Origin: Paenibacillus sp. PastM-3
GTDB lineage: Bacteria > Bacillota > Bacilli > Paenibacillales > Paenibacillaceae
DNA length: 64,000 nucleotides
Direction: 5' to 3'
Assembly (NCBI RefSeq): GCF_029893965.1
Contig: NZ_JARXXP010000019.1
Coordinates: 1-64,000, forward strand
The translations under genes and the position numbers were made by a program. The notes under the pieces were generated by a model. It saw only the letters and a list, made by a program, of their open reading frames with translations, was not told where the DNA came from and did no database searches. Below are positions 19,933 to 27,997 of this stretch, piece after piece (position 1 is the first letter of the stretch; each line of letters starts with the position of its first letter).

Positions 19933-19990
19933 AAATAGAGGAAAGGCTGGTTGGGCTCCAGGTTCCCCCGCACCATTCAGTCGATCCTCA
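19933..19990. repeat. Dispersed intergenic repeat, copy A
   Basis: Begins AAATAGAGGAAAGGCTGG, continues with GGCTCC…CCCC…CCATTC and closes with GATCCTCA. It is clearly related to copy B at 30386-30446. GAGGA at the left and TCCTC at the right can pair, so it may fold as a hairpin. It lies downstream of the DUF2075 gene. Confidence 0.6.
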
Positions 19991-20032
19991 TTCTTTCTAA
20001 ACCAATGATATAACCCTCGTTCTTTAATGAAC

Positions 20033-21925
20033 TTACCCCGAAATCACCGCCGAACCTTGTACAGCCAATCTCCTTTGCAAATACGCCTTTAAATATGGGT
20101 CCACACAGTAGATATAACACCCCTTCGTTCCCCGGGTCATTAACGTCCTGTAGGTGTTTCTAATAATTTGATCGGCCATTCGGAGAGCCTCGTCCTTATT
20201 CTTCTTATACAAGGTCTTGAAGCCAGAAAGAGACTTATCCGTCTTTGCACGCTTGAACGGGTCGGTGACGATATGGTTATTTTCAAAACGCATATCTTCG
20301 CCAATGATAACTCCGACATAGTCGAATTCTAATCCCTGTGAAGTATGAATGCAGCCTACTTGCTCGATAGATTCAGGGTCGATTGCCCAAGTCGTCGTAT
20401 TATTAAGGTTCCAGCTCATGAAAAACTGATAGCGATCTAATTGAATGTCATGGATACCAGGATTACTCTTTCCATCTGTCTTCCAATCCCAGCAGTATCC
20501 GGCGAGCATTCTAGCCTTATTATTCAGCTGATTTTTGCTGAAGATTTCGTCCCGTAATTCGTTCGGGTCATCATAGAGCCGAATTTCATAGTCGAAATCG
20601 AAACCATCTGCGTTTGCGGTTTCACGGATACCGAGTACATCATCAAGCCATGCCAAATATCCATCTGATCCATTGCATCTGAATTGAGAAGCTAATGTTA
20701 ACTCTGTAATATCCGCATCCATTTGTTCGGCATACCGTCTAATCTGCTCTTTGCTGCCAACATCGTGCATCGCAATCTTCTGATATTCATCAATAAAAAA
20801 TACAGAAAACCGGGCAGCGCGGATAATTTCCATGGTTTGATTAATCCCTTTATTTTTAAACAGACCTGACTTTTCATTTAAGCGATGAGCCTCATCGACA
20901 ATCAAGCAATCGAATTCATTCGGCAATGCTTCATAGTAAACGCCTGATCCCTTAAACAGGTTATCAATGAACGACTTCTTCAAGTTTTGTTGCAGCTTTT
21001 TCATGTATACGGCACGAGGTGCGCTATTCTTGGTTACATATTGGCAGACCAGCTCTCGTGACGTTAGCTCTACCAAAAGATTAATACCGAGAACCGACTT
21101 CCCTGTCCCTGGGCCGCCTTCAACAATCAGGACCTGTTTCTTTCCCGACTGGGCTTGCTTCGCTAATCTTAACGCTTCCTCATATACGACCTTCTGATCA
21201 TCAATCATGATGAATTCCTGATTTCCCTGCAGCATGCTGACAAGTGAGTCCTGAAGCGATTTAGAGGGCTTGATTTTGCCATGCTCAATGAGGTAAAGCG
21301 ATTTGCTTCTATCGGTTTTCTTAATGAAGGTCGAAATAAATCCTCTTAGCTTTAGAGCATCTCCCTTGGAGAAGATCGGAGCTTCCTCAATATATTGATC
21401 ATAGACAGGATGCAGTAGAGGGTCGTTATCGGTCTGTATATAGTTATGTAAATACGCACAAGGATAAAGCTGGACCTCTTCGTTCTGCACAGTCTCGTTA
21501 TATTCGCTGATCAGCCGAGCATAAGACCATGCCTGATAAGAAGGATGCTGCGTTTTAGTCTTTGTCCGGTTGAAATGGGTTTTAACAAGGCCATCCGAAT
21601 CTTCAACCGTTTCAACTTCGGTCCATTGCTTAAGCTCGATGATAACGACGGAGTATTCATCCTTTTCATTTAAGCCTGTAATCATGAAGTCGACTCTTCT
21701 TGAGGTCGCTGGAATTTTATATTCGATTGCGATACCTACGTCATCCGGAATAGCCGATGTGTTCAATACTTTATAAAGATAGTTCATGGAATTGTTCCAT
21801 GCGTTAATCTCGCCCATGGAAACTCTGCCGACTTTTTGCACGTACTGATTATGAATCTTTACCGCAATGGTGTCCTCGGTCACATCATTCATAAATTGCT
21901 GCTTGGTCGATTCATAAATAATCAT
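20033..21925 (-). CDS. DUF2075 protein: PD-(D/E)xK-like domain plus SF1 helicase
   Basis: A 630-residue protein. Residues ~60-105 carry a restriction-nuclease-like pattern, RRVDFMI…VVIIELKQW (D…ExK). From ~260 there is an SF1 helicase core: Walker A VEGGPGTGKS, Walker B DCLIVDEAHRL near 345, motif V SQGLEFDYVGVIIG and motif VI-like RNTYRTLMTRG near 600. This is the DUF2075 family, also described as Schlafen-like. The ATG at 21925 is preceded by AGGGGAGA, which overlaps the end of the MazG-like gene, so the two form an operon. Such nuclease-helicases are common in defence islands; that role here is inferred. No terminator is obvious after the stop, where the dispersed repeat lies. Confidence 0.8.
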   Translation of the reverse strand: MIIYESTKQQFMNDVTEDTIAVKIHNQYVQKVGRVSMGEINAWNNSMNYLYKVLNTSAIPDDVGIAIEYKIPATSRRVDFMITGLNEKDEYSVVIIELKQWTEVETVEDSDGLVKTHFNRTKTKTQHPSYQAWSYARLISEYNETVQNEEVQLYPCAYLHNYIQTDNDPLLHPVYDQYIEEAPIFSKGDALKLRGFISTFIKKTDRSKSLYLIEHGKIKPSKSLQDSLVSMLQGNQEFIMIDDQKVVYEEALRLAKQAQSGKKQVLIVEGGPGTGKSVLGINLLVELTSRELVCQYVTKNSAPRAVYMKKLQQNLKKSFIDNLFKGSGVYYEALPNEFDCLIVDEAHRLNEKSGLFKNKGINQTMEIIRAARFSVFFIDEYQKIAMHDVGSKEQIRRYAEQMDADITELTLASQFRCNGSDGYLAWLDDVLGIRETANADGFDFDYEIRLYDDPNELRDEIFSKNQLNNKARMLAGYCWDWKTDGKSNPGIHDIQLDRYQFFMSWNLNNTTTWAIDPESIEQVGCIHTSQGLEFDYVGVIIGEDMRFENNHIVTDPFKRAKTDKSLSGFKTLYKKNKDEALRMADQIIRNTYRTLMTRGTKGCYIYCVDPYLKAYLQRRLAVQGSAVISG

Positions 21926-21944
21926 GGTATTCTCCCCTATTCGT

Positions 21945-22274
21945 TCACTGCCGCGTACTTTTTTGCGAGCTTCCCTTGGAGCTGGCTATCGGATATTTCT
22001 CCGCGTTTTTGTTTATTTTCTGAAGGATGGCATCCTTTACGTCGATCTTCAAATCATGAGCGAGTGTTAGCGTATAGATGAGAATATCAGCGATTTCATC
22101 CTGCATGTCTGAATAATGTTGCTCTATGGCTTGCTGACTGTTCTTCCATTGGAAGAGCTCCAGCAGTTCGCTAGACTCTAACGAGATAGAGAGAGCCAGG
22201 TCCTTAGGATCATGGAATTGCTTCCAGTCTCTTTCGTCACGGAACTGAATAATTTTCATAATTAATTCATCCAT
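21945..22274 (-). CDS. MazG-like nucleotide pyrophosphohydrolase
   Basis: A 109-residue all-alpha NTP pyrophosphohydrolase with the metal-binding pattern ESSELLELFQW (ExxE, residues ~31-41) and DEIADILIY (ExxD). It hydrolyses (d)NTPs to monophosphates; family members clean up non-canonical nucleotides or deplete pools. The start at 22274 is preceded by GAGGTG; the TTG 9 bases further up is less likely. Oddity: the last residues (KGSSQKSTRQ) depart from the family. Adding one A to the six-A run at about 21958-21963 would give KGSSQKKYAAVNE and stop at the ribosome site of the next gene. This is a recent frameshift or a sequencing error. Paired with the DUF2075 gene. Confidence 0.8.
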   Translation of the reverse strand: MDELIMKIIQFRDERDWKQFHDPKDLALSISLESSELLELFQWKNSQQAIEQHYSDMQDEIADILIYTLTLAHDLKIDVKDAILQKINKNAEKYPIASSKGSSQKSTRQ

Positions 22275-22385
22275 TTGTAGCACCTCATCATGTTGTTCTA
22301 TTTCAATCTTTTATACTTGCTCTACACAAAATAATGATAGTCCAATCTTCAATATAATTCCATGAAATTCCTCCAAATTAAATAG

Positions 22386-22411
22386 AAAAGGACTCCTGTT
22401 AAACGGAGTCC
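22386..22411 (-). terminator. Terminator after lipoprotein gene
   Basis: Stem GGACTCC/GGAGTCC (22390-22396 with 22405-22411) followed in the leftward sense by TTTT, about 35 bases after the lipoprotein stop. Confidence 0.75.
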
Positions 22412-22444
22412 CTTATTAAAAGATACAGCGAATTATGGTTTGAG

Positions 22445-23041
22445 CTAATTTATAGAAGCAGCCTGATTAATTTCCTCTTGAAAATTATTTAAGTCAAATT
22501 TCAATGTTTTCGCATCATTCTCAATAGATTCATTCTGTAAAGTGTCTTTCAAACTGAAGTTTCCCTGAGACTGTCCTACCACGTAATAGCCGAAATCGTT
22601 CTTATCTGGCCTATCTCCTTTATCGGCGCTAAGAAACACAATAACCTCTTCATCAATTTCAAATTTTGGGATGTAGTCTTCATCGAGGACAAGGATCATA
22701 TCTTCTGTTTTTCCACCATCTACCCGTACTTCTACGTTTTCTCCAGGCTCTCCCTTAAAGACGGTTTGAACTTGGATTGTTGTATCGGTAACCGGGAACC
22801 CTTCAAAATTTTTCTGCACTTCTTGGGAGAGAACTCTACCTTTTACAATCGCATCTGCCTCATTAACAAGCTGATTCTTATCTAAGTGAATAAACTGAAC
22901 CTCAGAATACACAACAGTTTTAACGGTTGCAGGTAAATTAGTCATGGTTTCATTCGACAGACTTGCTTCAGTATTACTATTTGTACATGCCGATAGAAAC
23001 AGGAACAGCAAGCTGCCAAGAATAATATAAGGCGATTTCAC
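22445..23041 (-). CDS. Putative lipoprotein, paralogue 1
   Basis: A 198-residue lipoprotein: signal peptide MKSPYIILGSLLFLF with lipobox LSAC, so the mature protein is lipid-anchored outside the membrane. The mature domain contains GFPVTDTTIQVQTVFKG, EDMILV and EEVIVFLSADKG, a beta-rich pattern; no enzyme motif is seen. It is closely similar to the protein at 29176-29772, and a third C-terminal remnant lies just upstream at 23138-23275. The start is GTG, preceded by AAGGGGC; the paralogue has a GTG at the equivalent position. Function unknown. Confidence 0.75.
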   Translation of the reverse strand: MKSPYIILGSLLFLFLSACTNSNTEASLSNETMTNLPATVKTVVYSEVQFIHLDKNQLVNEADAIVKGRVLSQEVQKNFEGFPVTDTTIQVQTVFKGEPGENVEVRVDGGKTEDMILVLDEDYIPKFEIDEEVIVFLSADKGDRPDKNDFGYYVVGQSQGNFSLKDTLQNESIENDAKTLKFDLNNFQEEINQAASIN

Positions 23042-23103
23042 TTTTAATCAGCCCCTTCTTCGTCTCTGTTATAGACATTAACGTTGCCCACAGTAATATA
23101 AAA

Positions 23104-23125
23104 AGCAGCCTTGAGGGCTGCCTTT
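23104..23125. terminator. Bidirectional terminator-like hairpin
   Basis: Stem GCAGCC/GGCTGC (23105-23110 with 23116-23121) flanked by AAAA on the left and TTTT on the right, so it could end transcription from either side. It follows the lipoprotein remnant in the leftward sense. Confidence 0.6.
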
Positions 23126-23137
23126 TCAAGTCTGAGT

Positions 23138-23275
23138 TTAAATATTGCTTTCGACACCTTCTGGAAGGAATATTCTTGGAACATTATTGGTTCTATTGTA
23201 CTCTTCTATGCGATTAATTTCTTCTTGAAAATCATTGAAATTCGCCATCATTACTTGTGATACTGCATCCGCAAA
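23138..23275 (-). pseudogene. C-terminal remnant of a third lipoprotein copy
   Basis: Leftward translation gives FADAVSQVMMANFNDFQEE followed by INRIEEYN and a short tail to TAA at 23138. It aligns with the C-terminus of the adjacent lipoprotein (DAKTLKFDLNNFQEEINQ). The signal peptide and main domain are gone; homology ends at the terminator of the peptide cassette next door. An ATG at 23248 could in principle still express 36 residues, but I see no good ribosome site. Confidence 0.5.
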
Positions 23276-23300
23276 AAAGACCCCGCATCCGCGGAGCCTC
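23271..23300 (-). terminator. Terminator of the TPR receptor/peptide cassette
   Basis: Leftward hairpin GGCTCCGC-GGAT-GCGGGGTC (eight pairs, two of them G-T) followed by six T. It ends the transcript of the small secreted peptide gene 15 bases after its stop. Confidence 0.75.
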
Positions 23301-23314
23301 TCATTAATCTATTT

Positions 23315-23458
23315 CTAATGCCCAGTCCCATGATTATATAATGTAATCCCGCCCGCAGGGCTTGTCTTTGCAGCGGAATCAGCACTAGCTGAGGCTCCAA
23401 TAGCAACTGCACTAAGTAACAACAGCGTCGTCAGCAACAAGGATATCTTCTTCGTCAT
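23315..23458 (-). CDS. Phr-like secreted signalling peptide precursor (47 aa)
   Basis: A small gene overlapping the end of the TPR receptor gene by 47 bases in another frame. It encodes 47 residues: basic start MTKKIS, hydrophobic core LLLTTLLLLSAVAIGASASA with a likely signal-peptidase site, then a polar tail ending GGITLYNHGTGH. The ATG at 23458 has AGAGAGGGAG 7 bases upstream, and a terminator follows. This is the layout of Bacillus Rap-Phr and Paenibacillus Alo-type cassettes: the precursor is exported and trimmed, and a C-terminal peptide re-enters via an oligopeptide permease to bind the TPR receptor. The mature peptide cannot be delimited by eye; the last 6-12 residues are the best guess. 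Confidence 0.8.
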   Translation of the reverse strand: MTKKISLLLTTLLLLSAVAIGASASADSAAKTSPAGGITLYNHGTGH

Positions 23459-24272
23459 AAAAAAACTCCCTCTCTAAGATATTTTTTATAATCCTTTGAT
23501 ACATCTCTTGCTGTGAATCTGTAGCCCTGTTTCGGATAAGCTCGTAGAAGGCGACAGATTTCCTAAATCCCGCCTCATCTTCTAGTTTACTACATATTTG
23601 TAAAATATCTAGTATTCTATTTAAGGCATCGGTCATATTATTTCTTCTATATAAATATGTAGCGAGTAAATACTTGTAATCCACATAGCTTCGTACATCT
23701 TCTCTCTTCTCTTTGCTGCGGATCTCCTCGATCTGATCCTCGAATAGCTCAAGCACCCAATCGATAGAGTAGTTGTATTTGATTGCAGACTCGAGGACGG
23801 TTAACAGTCCGTTCAATACTTCCTTCTTCGTTAACGTCTGCAGAAAGCGGACATACTCCTGCAGCACTCTGCTGTTCCCCTCAAGTAACTCAATCACATA
23901 ACCGTTGGCCACAGCCATTTCCTTGAAAAAAGCCGCTTCTGCACGTCCCTCTTCATCCAGATGCTTAATCCAGCCCAAATCCTTGTATTGATTAATGCAT
24001 CTTCTTGCTTCTGCGTATTGTCCCGTCTTCTGATGCCCCACCCCCTTCATTAATAGGCTATATCCGAAATAGTAGGCAATGCTTCTGTTCAAGTGCGGCT
24101 TGGGGGACATCCCGATGATAGTATGCGAGGTCTCGTAGGTGATAGCAATTACTTCGAATAGCTTATCTGATACCTCAATTACGGCTGGCCAGTTTTCACA
24201 TGAAAATGATAGCTTTATCATGTCTACAAGTGAATCGGCAGCTATACCATCGAGTTCAAGCAACGTATACAC
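23412..24272 (-). CDS. Rap/AloR-like TPR peptide receptor
   Basis: A 286-residue all-helical protein of TPR type (for example RSIAYYFGYSLLMKG, QYAEARRCINQYKDLGW, DYKYLLATYLYRRNN). Its 3' end overlaps a Phr-like peptide gene, which marks it as a peptide-pheromone receptor of the RRNPP/Rap class. It lacks the N-terminal helix-turn-helix of AloR/PlcR-type members: the frame is closed by TGA 9 bases before the GTG start, so it probably acts by protein-protein contact, as Rap proteins do, or is N-terminally truncated. The listed GTG has its ribosome site (GAGAGG) too close; the TTG nine bases downstream (24263) is better spaced. A possible promoter TTGACC-17-TAGTAT lies about 50 bases upstream. 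It is divergent from the membrane/nuclease operon. Confidence 0.75.
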   Translation of the reverse strand: MYTLLELDGIAADSLVDMIKLSFSCENWPAVIEVSDKLFEVIAITYETSHTIIGMSPKPHLNRSIAYYFGYSLLMKGVGHQKTGQYAEARRCINQYKDLGWIKHLDEEGRAEAAFFKEMAVANGYVIELLEGNSRVLQEYVRFLQTLTKKEVLNGLLTVLESAIKYNYSIDWVLELFEDQIEEIRSKEKREDVRSYVDYKYLLATYLYRRNNMTDALNRILDILQICSKLEDEAGFRKSVAFYELIRNRATDSQQEMYQRIIKNILEREFFYDEEDILVADDAVVT

Positions 24273-24474
24273 TTCCTCTCAAAACCATTTATACCAATAC
24301 TAACCCTTTATTTTCCATGGGTCAATATTCCATTTCTGCAGTTTGCTAGATTGTCAATATTATTGCATATTTAACTTCCCGGTTCTTGTACACCTAAATC
24401 TGTACCACCCTTCCCTAAGCTGGAGTAAAATAGTCATATAGCAGATATCCGATACAGACAAGGGGCGGTTGTAA

Positions 24475-26019
24475 ATGGCAGGTAAATCCCTGGCACAGGG
24501 ACTAATGGCTTCAAGCGGGGAGCAATTACGTTTAATTTATGTCTTAGTTATGGAAACCGGCATTTTAAGGATGATCACCAATAAAACTAAAGATCTTTTT
24601 GATAAAAATATAGACCATTCGCAGCAGCAGCTGAATCAGGAAATTGCGAAGCTTAACGGCATTGACGATGATACGCTGCGTTTAGAGTTATTTTTACATA
24701 TGACCAAAGAATTTGAATTAGCCGGATCACACTATAACACATCCTATGAAATAGAGAATAAATGCGGAGAAATCCTCCGGAAAGCGCATGCCTATCAGTT
24801 AAAAAAAGATAAGGATTACAGCGCATTTGTATCCCGAAACGCACAGCTGCAAATCGATGGTCAACTCGTTATGTATCAAATGCAAAAGATACTGGGCTCT
24901 GCCGGCGGTGAGCTTAATAAGCTGACTCCGGATCAGCAGGATACTTTTACTGAGCAGATCGAGAAATTCATTGATTCCCTGCCGGTCGAACAGCAACAAA
25001 AAATCAAAGAAAAACTAAATATAGATGCTGTAACCAACGTTACTATAAAAAATGTCATTATAACGCAAGGCAGCGCTGTTCTATTAGCTGTTATTGTTGA
25101 GATTGCCGGCTTTGCAGCCTATACAACATTGACTTCTCTGATCGCAGGCACGTTCGGTCTGATTGGATTAACCTTACCGTTCGGTGCTTATATGACGGCA
25201 ACCTCTGTACTCTCTGTTCTGACAGGGCCTCTCGGATTTCTTTTAATCGGCGGAGCAAGCGGATTTATGATGCTGAACCAAAGTAAAAAAGTGAAGAAGA
25301 CACTATTACACATGGGGATTGTTCAATTAATACTGCCGGTATTATTAGATGAGTCCGTGATGTATGAATACGATTCTTTTATCAGACAATGGACCGCCCA
25401 TTATCATAAGCAAGAGCAAATACTGCAGGTAATTTCCTCTCACCAGACAGAATATACTAACGTCTCGCAAAAATTAAAGACTACCGAGGCCAACATCGCA
25501 GTTAACAACAAGCAGCTAATAGGGAATATTCATGCTTATAACAAAATAGTGGATCAGCTTGCTAATTCCTTGACACTGGTAAGCGACAATGAGATGACTT
25601 CTTCCTATAGGAGACGAAATCTGCAAATAGCGAATCTGGTAACACAATTACATAATAATAGAGCGTCTGTTAAAAGAAACAAACAGGAGCATTCTTTTTT
25701 GAAAAAGATGGGCGGAATGCTCTCGAATATCTCAATCGAAAGTGATATTAAGAGGGTGGAAAACCAGCTCCAAGAGTTGAGAAAAGAGCAAGCTGCCGAG
25801 CTCATTTCCATTCGCCCAATTCGCTTGGGGAACGAGTGTGATGCGGCCCAAACGCTTTTAGCAGAGAAAAAAGCAATTCTTGATACACTAGCAGTGCTAA
25901 ACGAACAAAAGAGGAATATTGAAAACAACCTCTCCTCTATAAAGTACAGGCTTCAGCAAAAACAGGAGCAGTTACGCAGCTTGCAAAAAGAAATCTATGG
26001 TTTGGGTGATATAGCATGA
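24475..26019 (+). CDS. YaaW-like membrane protein with coiled-coil tail
   Basis: A 514-residue protein. Residues ~195-268 form two to three hydrophobic segments with the pattern LPFGAYMTATSVLSVLTGPLGF, which resembles the membrane region of the YaaW/UPF0174 family. From ~320 onward it is charged, heptad-like and predicted coiled coil (ENQLQELRKEQ, QKQEQLRSLQKE). The ATG follows AAGGGGCGG. The stop overlaps the start of the next gene by ATGA, so the two are translationally coupled. Inference: a membrane platform that oligomerises and works with the nuclease-like partner. I know no characterised function for this arrangement. Confidence 0.65.
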   Translation: MAGKSLAQGLMASSGEQLRLIYVLVMETGILRMITNKTKDLFDKNIDHSQQQLNQEIAKLNGIDDDTLRLELFLHMTKEFELAGSHYNTSYEIENKCGEILRKAHAYQLKKDKDYSAFVSRNAQLQIDGQLVMYQMQKILGSAGGELNKLTPDQQDTFTEQIEKFIDSLPVEQQQKIKEKLNIDAVTNVTIKNVIITQGSAVLLAVIVEIAGFAAYTTLTSLIAGTFGLIGLTLPFGAYMTATSVLSVLTGPLGFLLIGGASGFMMLNQSKKVKKTLLHMGIVQLILPVLLDESVMYEYDSFIRQWTAHYHKQEQILQVISSHQTEYTNVSQKLKTTEANIAVNNKQLIGNIHAYNKIVDQLANSLTLVSDNEMTSSYRRRNLQIANLVTQLHNNRASVKRNKQEHSFLKKMGGMLSNISIESDIKRVENQLQELRKEQAAELISIRPIRLGNECDAAQTLLAEKKAILDTLAVLNEQKRNIENNLSSIKYRLQQKQEQLRSLQKEIYGLGDIA

Positions 26020-27272
26020 TTCAAAATGAACAGTTTTGGACCCATTGGCGTAATGGCGAATTCGAGCAGGCTATGAAGTGCAGCGTATCCGGCAAAACAA
26101 AAAGAAAAGGCTCCCGATTATTCGGCAGCCCGATGCCCCCGGACGAAACGGATATTGTTGCCGGAATCAGTGCGGGAGATTTTTTATATGATTTTCTCAT
26201 GATCAATCCTACGGTTGTTGCAGGGATTGATTTTGCACGCAGCGAGGATTTGAGTTCAGCCTTTTCACTGGCCCAATTTGCAAAAACAGTCGATCTGAAT
26301 CTGGCTACCGGCGATATGGCTCAACTGCAAGGATATGTGGCTGAACAGATGATCGCTCAGAGGCTGGAAGCCGCAGGATACGATGTCCAATTCCCTGAGA
26401 CTTCAAACCAGGCAGGCTGGGATATCCTTGTCGACGGAAAAGAGTTTCAAGTGAAGTGCGGCAGTAATAAGGCTATTGTGGACGAGCACCTGGAACGCTA
26501 TCCGGATATCCCTGTATATGTAAATGATGAATTGGCGTTACATTACCCGGATCACTCGAATGTTTATAGTGCCGGGTTAACCAAAGAAGCCGTGGTTGAT
26601 GCAACAAACTCTACGTTATCCCATGCGGAGGACCTGCTTGATCTGGAGGTGCCCTGGATTTCAGCAGGTGTGAGCTCTTTCTATAATTTAAGACGGGTGG
26701 TCCGTGAGCAGCTTCCTTTACAACTGGCGGCCCGAAATGTAGTTATCGACACTACCAGCCGTGCATCCTTAGCCGCTGCAGGACAAGCCGCTTTTACCTT
26801 TGCAGCGGGAGCTATATTTTCCGGAGGCGCTTTTGCCGTAGTCCTGCCTCTAGTGGGTGCTTATGCCGGGTTACAGCAAAGCTCACGGGTAGCAGACAAA
26901 TTCAAGAAACTCCTTGCTAAAAGCCAATACCAACACTTAGAAAAATGCTTACAGGACTTAGTGGTTGTCATGAAAAAACAATTGAACCAGAAAGCAGCCA
27001 TCAAACAAGAAAAGTGGCAGACCATCCTGCAAAAGAGTTTTAATACTACCCCGATATCTAGTTTGGCAGGCATTCACCAGGAAAAGCTCCAATTCATCGG
27101 CAATATGAATAACGAGTTAACGTCCATTGAGCATGAAATACCGAGAGATCCTGTACGTGCTTTTGAAAGATTAATTGCAGTATTAATGAAATCAGGAATT
27201 CATGTGTATTCTATCCAGAATGAACTTCTGAGCGTGGAAAATGGAATGAAGGAATTACAGAAGAAATTATAA
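26016..27272 (+). CDS. PD-(D/E)xK-like nuclease domain fused to hydrophobic segment
   Basis: A 418-residue protein. Residues ~104-150 read LQGYVAEQMIAQRLEAAGYD…GWDILVDGKEFQVKCG: E110, D136 and Q145-x-K147 fit the catalytic E…D…QxK pattern of restriction-endonuclease-fold domains (Mrr/Hjc type). Residues ~268-293 form a hydrophobic Gly/Ala-rich stretch (FAAGAIFSGGAFAVVLPLVG) that may insert into membrane, followed by a helical tail. It overlaps the upstream YaaW-like gene by four bases. Together they could be a membrane-associated nuclease defence module (inference). Alternatively the fold may bind rather than cut nucleic acid. The gene ends 32 bases from a convergent gene. Confidence 0.6.
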   Translation: MIQNEQFWTHWRNGEFEQAMKCSVSGKTKRKGSRLFGSPMPPDETDIVAGISAGDFLYDFLMINPTVVAGIDFARSEDLSSAFSLAQFAKTVDLNLATGDMAQLQGYVAEQMIAQRLEAAGYDVQFPETSNQAGWDILVDGKEFQVKCGSNKAIVDEHLERYPDIPVYVNDELALHYPDHSNVYSAGLTKEAVVDATNSTLSHAEDLLDLEVPWISAGVSSFYNLRRVVREQLPLQLAARNVVIDTTSRASLAAAGQAAFTFAAGAIFSGGAFAVVLPLVGAYAGLQQSSRVADKFKKLLAKSQYQHLEKCLQDLVVVMKKQLNQKAAIKQEKWQTILQKSFNTTPISSLAGIHQEKLQFIGNMNNELTSIEHEIPRDPVRAFERLIAVLMKSGIHVYSIQNELLSVENGMKELQKKL

Positions 27273-27304
27273 TGTCTTTTCATCTGTCCGCATAATCCGC
27301 CAAA

Positions 27305-27925
27305 TCAATTCATCATCAGCTCATAGAAATACTTCGGCTCCTGAGTCTTATACAGGTTATACCAGGCTTCTAAGGTTTGGTCCGGGAAAACATCCAGGGC
27401 CCGCAGGACATGAACAGTGAACTCCAGGGGAGCTATTCCAGAGGCAGTAATCAGGTTTCCGTCTGTTACAGCAGGCTGCAGTTTATAGTGTTGTTCGCCT
27501 GTGTATGCCGGGCAGACCATTTTCAGATACTCCAGATCATTGCTTGTATGAGCACGTGTATCCAGCAGGCCTGTCCGGGCAAGCCCCATTGTAGCTCCGC
27601 AAATCGCCGCAACTCCTATATTGTCCTCCAGACATCTTCCGGCAGCCTGCAGGATAGGCTCGTGGATGGAATCTGTCCATGTCTCTCCCCCCGGCAGAAT
27701 CAGCAAATCTGCGCTGCTAAAGCTGCACTCCTCCAGTGTGATGTCAGGCATTAGGGTTAACCCGCCCATTGTAGTTATAGGTGTCTTGTCTAGCCCTACG
27801 GTGACTATTTTAGAGGAGCCTTGCCCCTTCTTATAGTATCTTCCCGAGTTCAGCTCGGCAGTCAGGTACCCGATTTCCCAGTCCGCCATGGTGTCAAATA
27901 CATACAGATATACAGTATGATTCAT
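27305..27925 (-). CDS. DJ-1/PfpI family protein
   Basis: A 206-residue DJ-1/PfpI-fold protein. The nucleophile cysteine is in VAAICGATMGLA, with LILPGGETW upstream, the usual elbow geometry. Family members include glyoxalase-like, chaperone and amidotransferase-like enzymes; substrate unknown. I chose the ATG at 27925 behind GGGGGAT; the longer frame would begin inside the terminator of the next gene. It lies downstream of the WYL regulator in the same direction, which may control it. Confidence 0.8.
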   Translation of the reverse strand: MNHTVYLYVFDTMADWEIGYLTAELNSGRYYKKGQGSSKIVTVGLDKTPITTMGGLTLMPDITLEECSFSSADLLILPGGETWTDSIHEPILQAAGRCLEDNIGVAAICGATMGLARTGLLDTRAHTSNDLEYLKMVCPAYTGEQHYKLQPAVTDGNLITASGIAPLEFTVHVLRALDVFPDQTLEAWYNLYKTQEPKYFYELMMN

Positions 27926-27960
27926 TGATAAATCCCCCTTTTCATGATTACCTCCATAAT

Positions 27961-27996
27961 AAAACAGCTCCACTGACATCCGCTGTCAGTGAAGCT
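27961..27996 (-). terminator. Terminator after WYL regulator
   Basis: Stem CACTGACA/TGTCAGTG (27971-27978 with 27984-27991), extended by AGCT/AGCT outside one mismatch, followed leftward by TTTT. It separates the regulator from the DJ-1 gene. Confidence 0.75.
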
Positions 27997-27997
27997 G

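Larger units (their letters stand above)
19045..20032. other. AT-rich gene-poor gap
   Basis: About 1 kb with no intact gene. It contains AT-rich palindromes (for example GAATATTAATATTC at 19196-19209), a decayed coding fragment (19657-19797) and, at its right end, a copy of a dispersed GC-rich repeat (19933-19990). Composition shifts from AT-rich to GC-richer near 19850, consistent with the right border of an acquired island. No integrase, direct repeat or tRNA was found. Confidence 0.5.
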
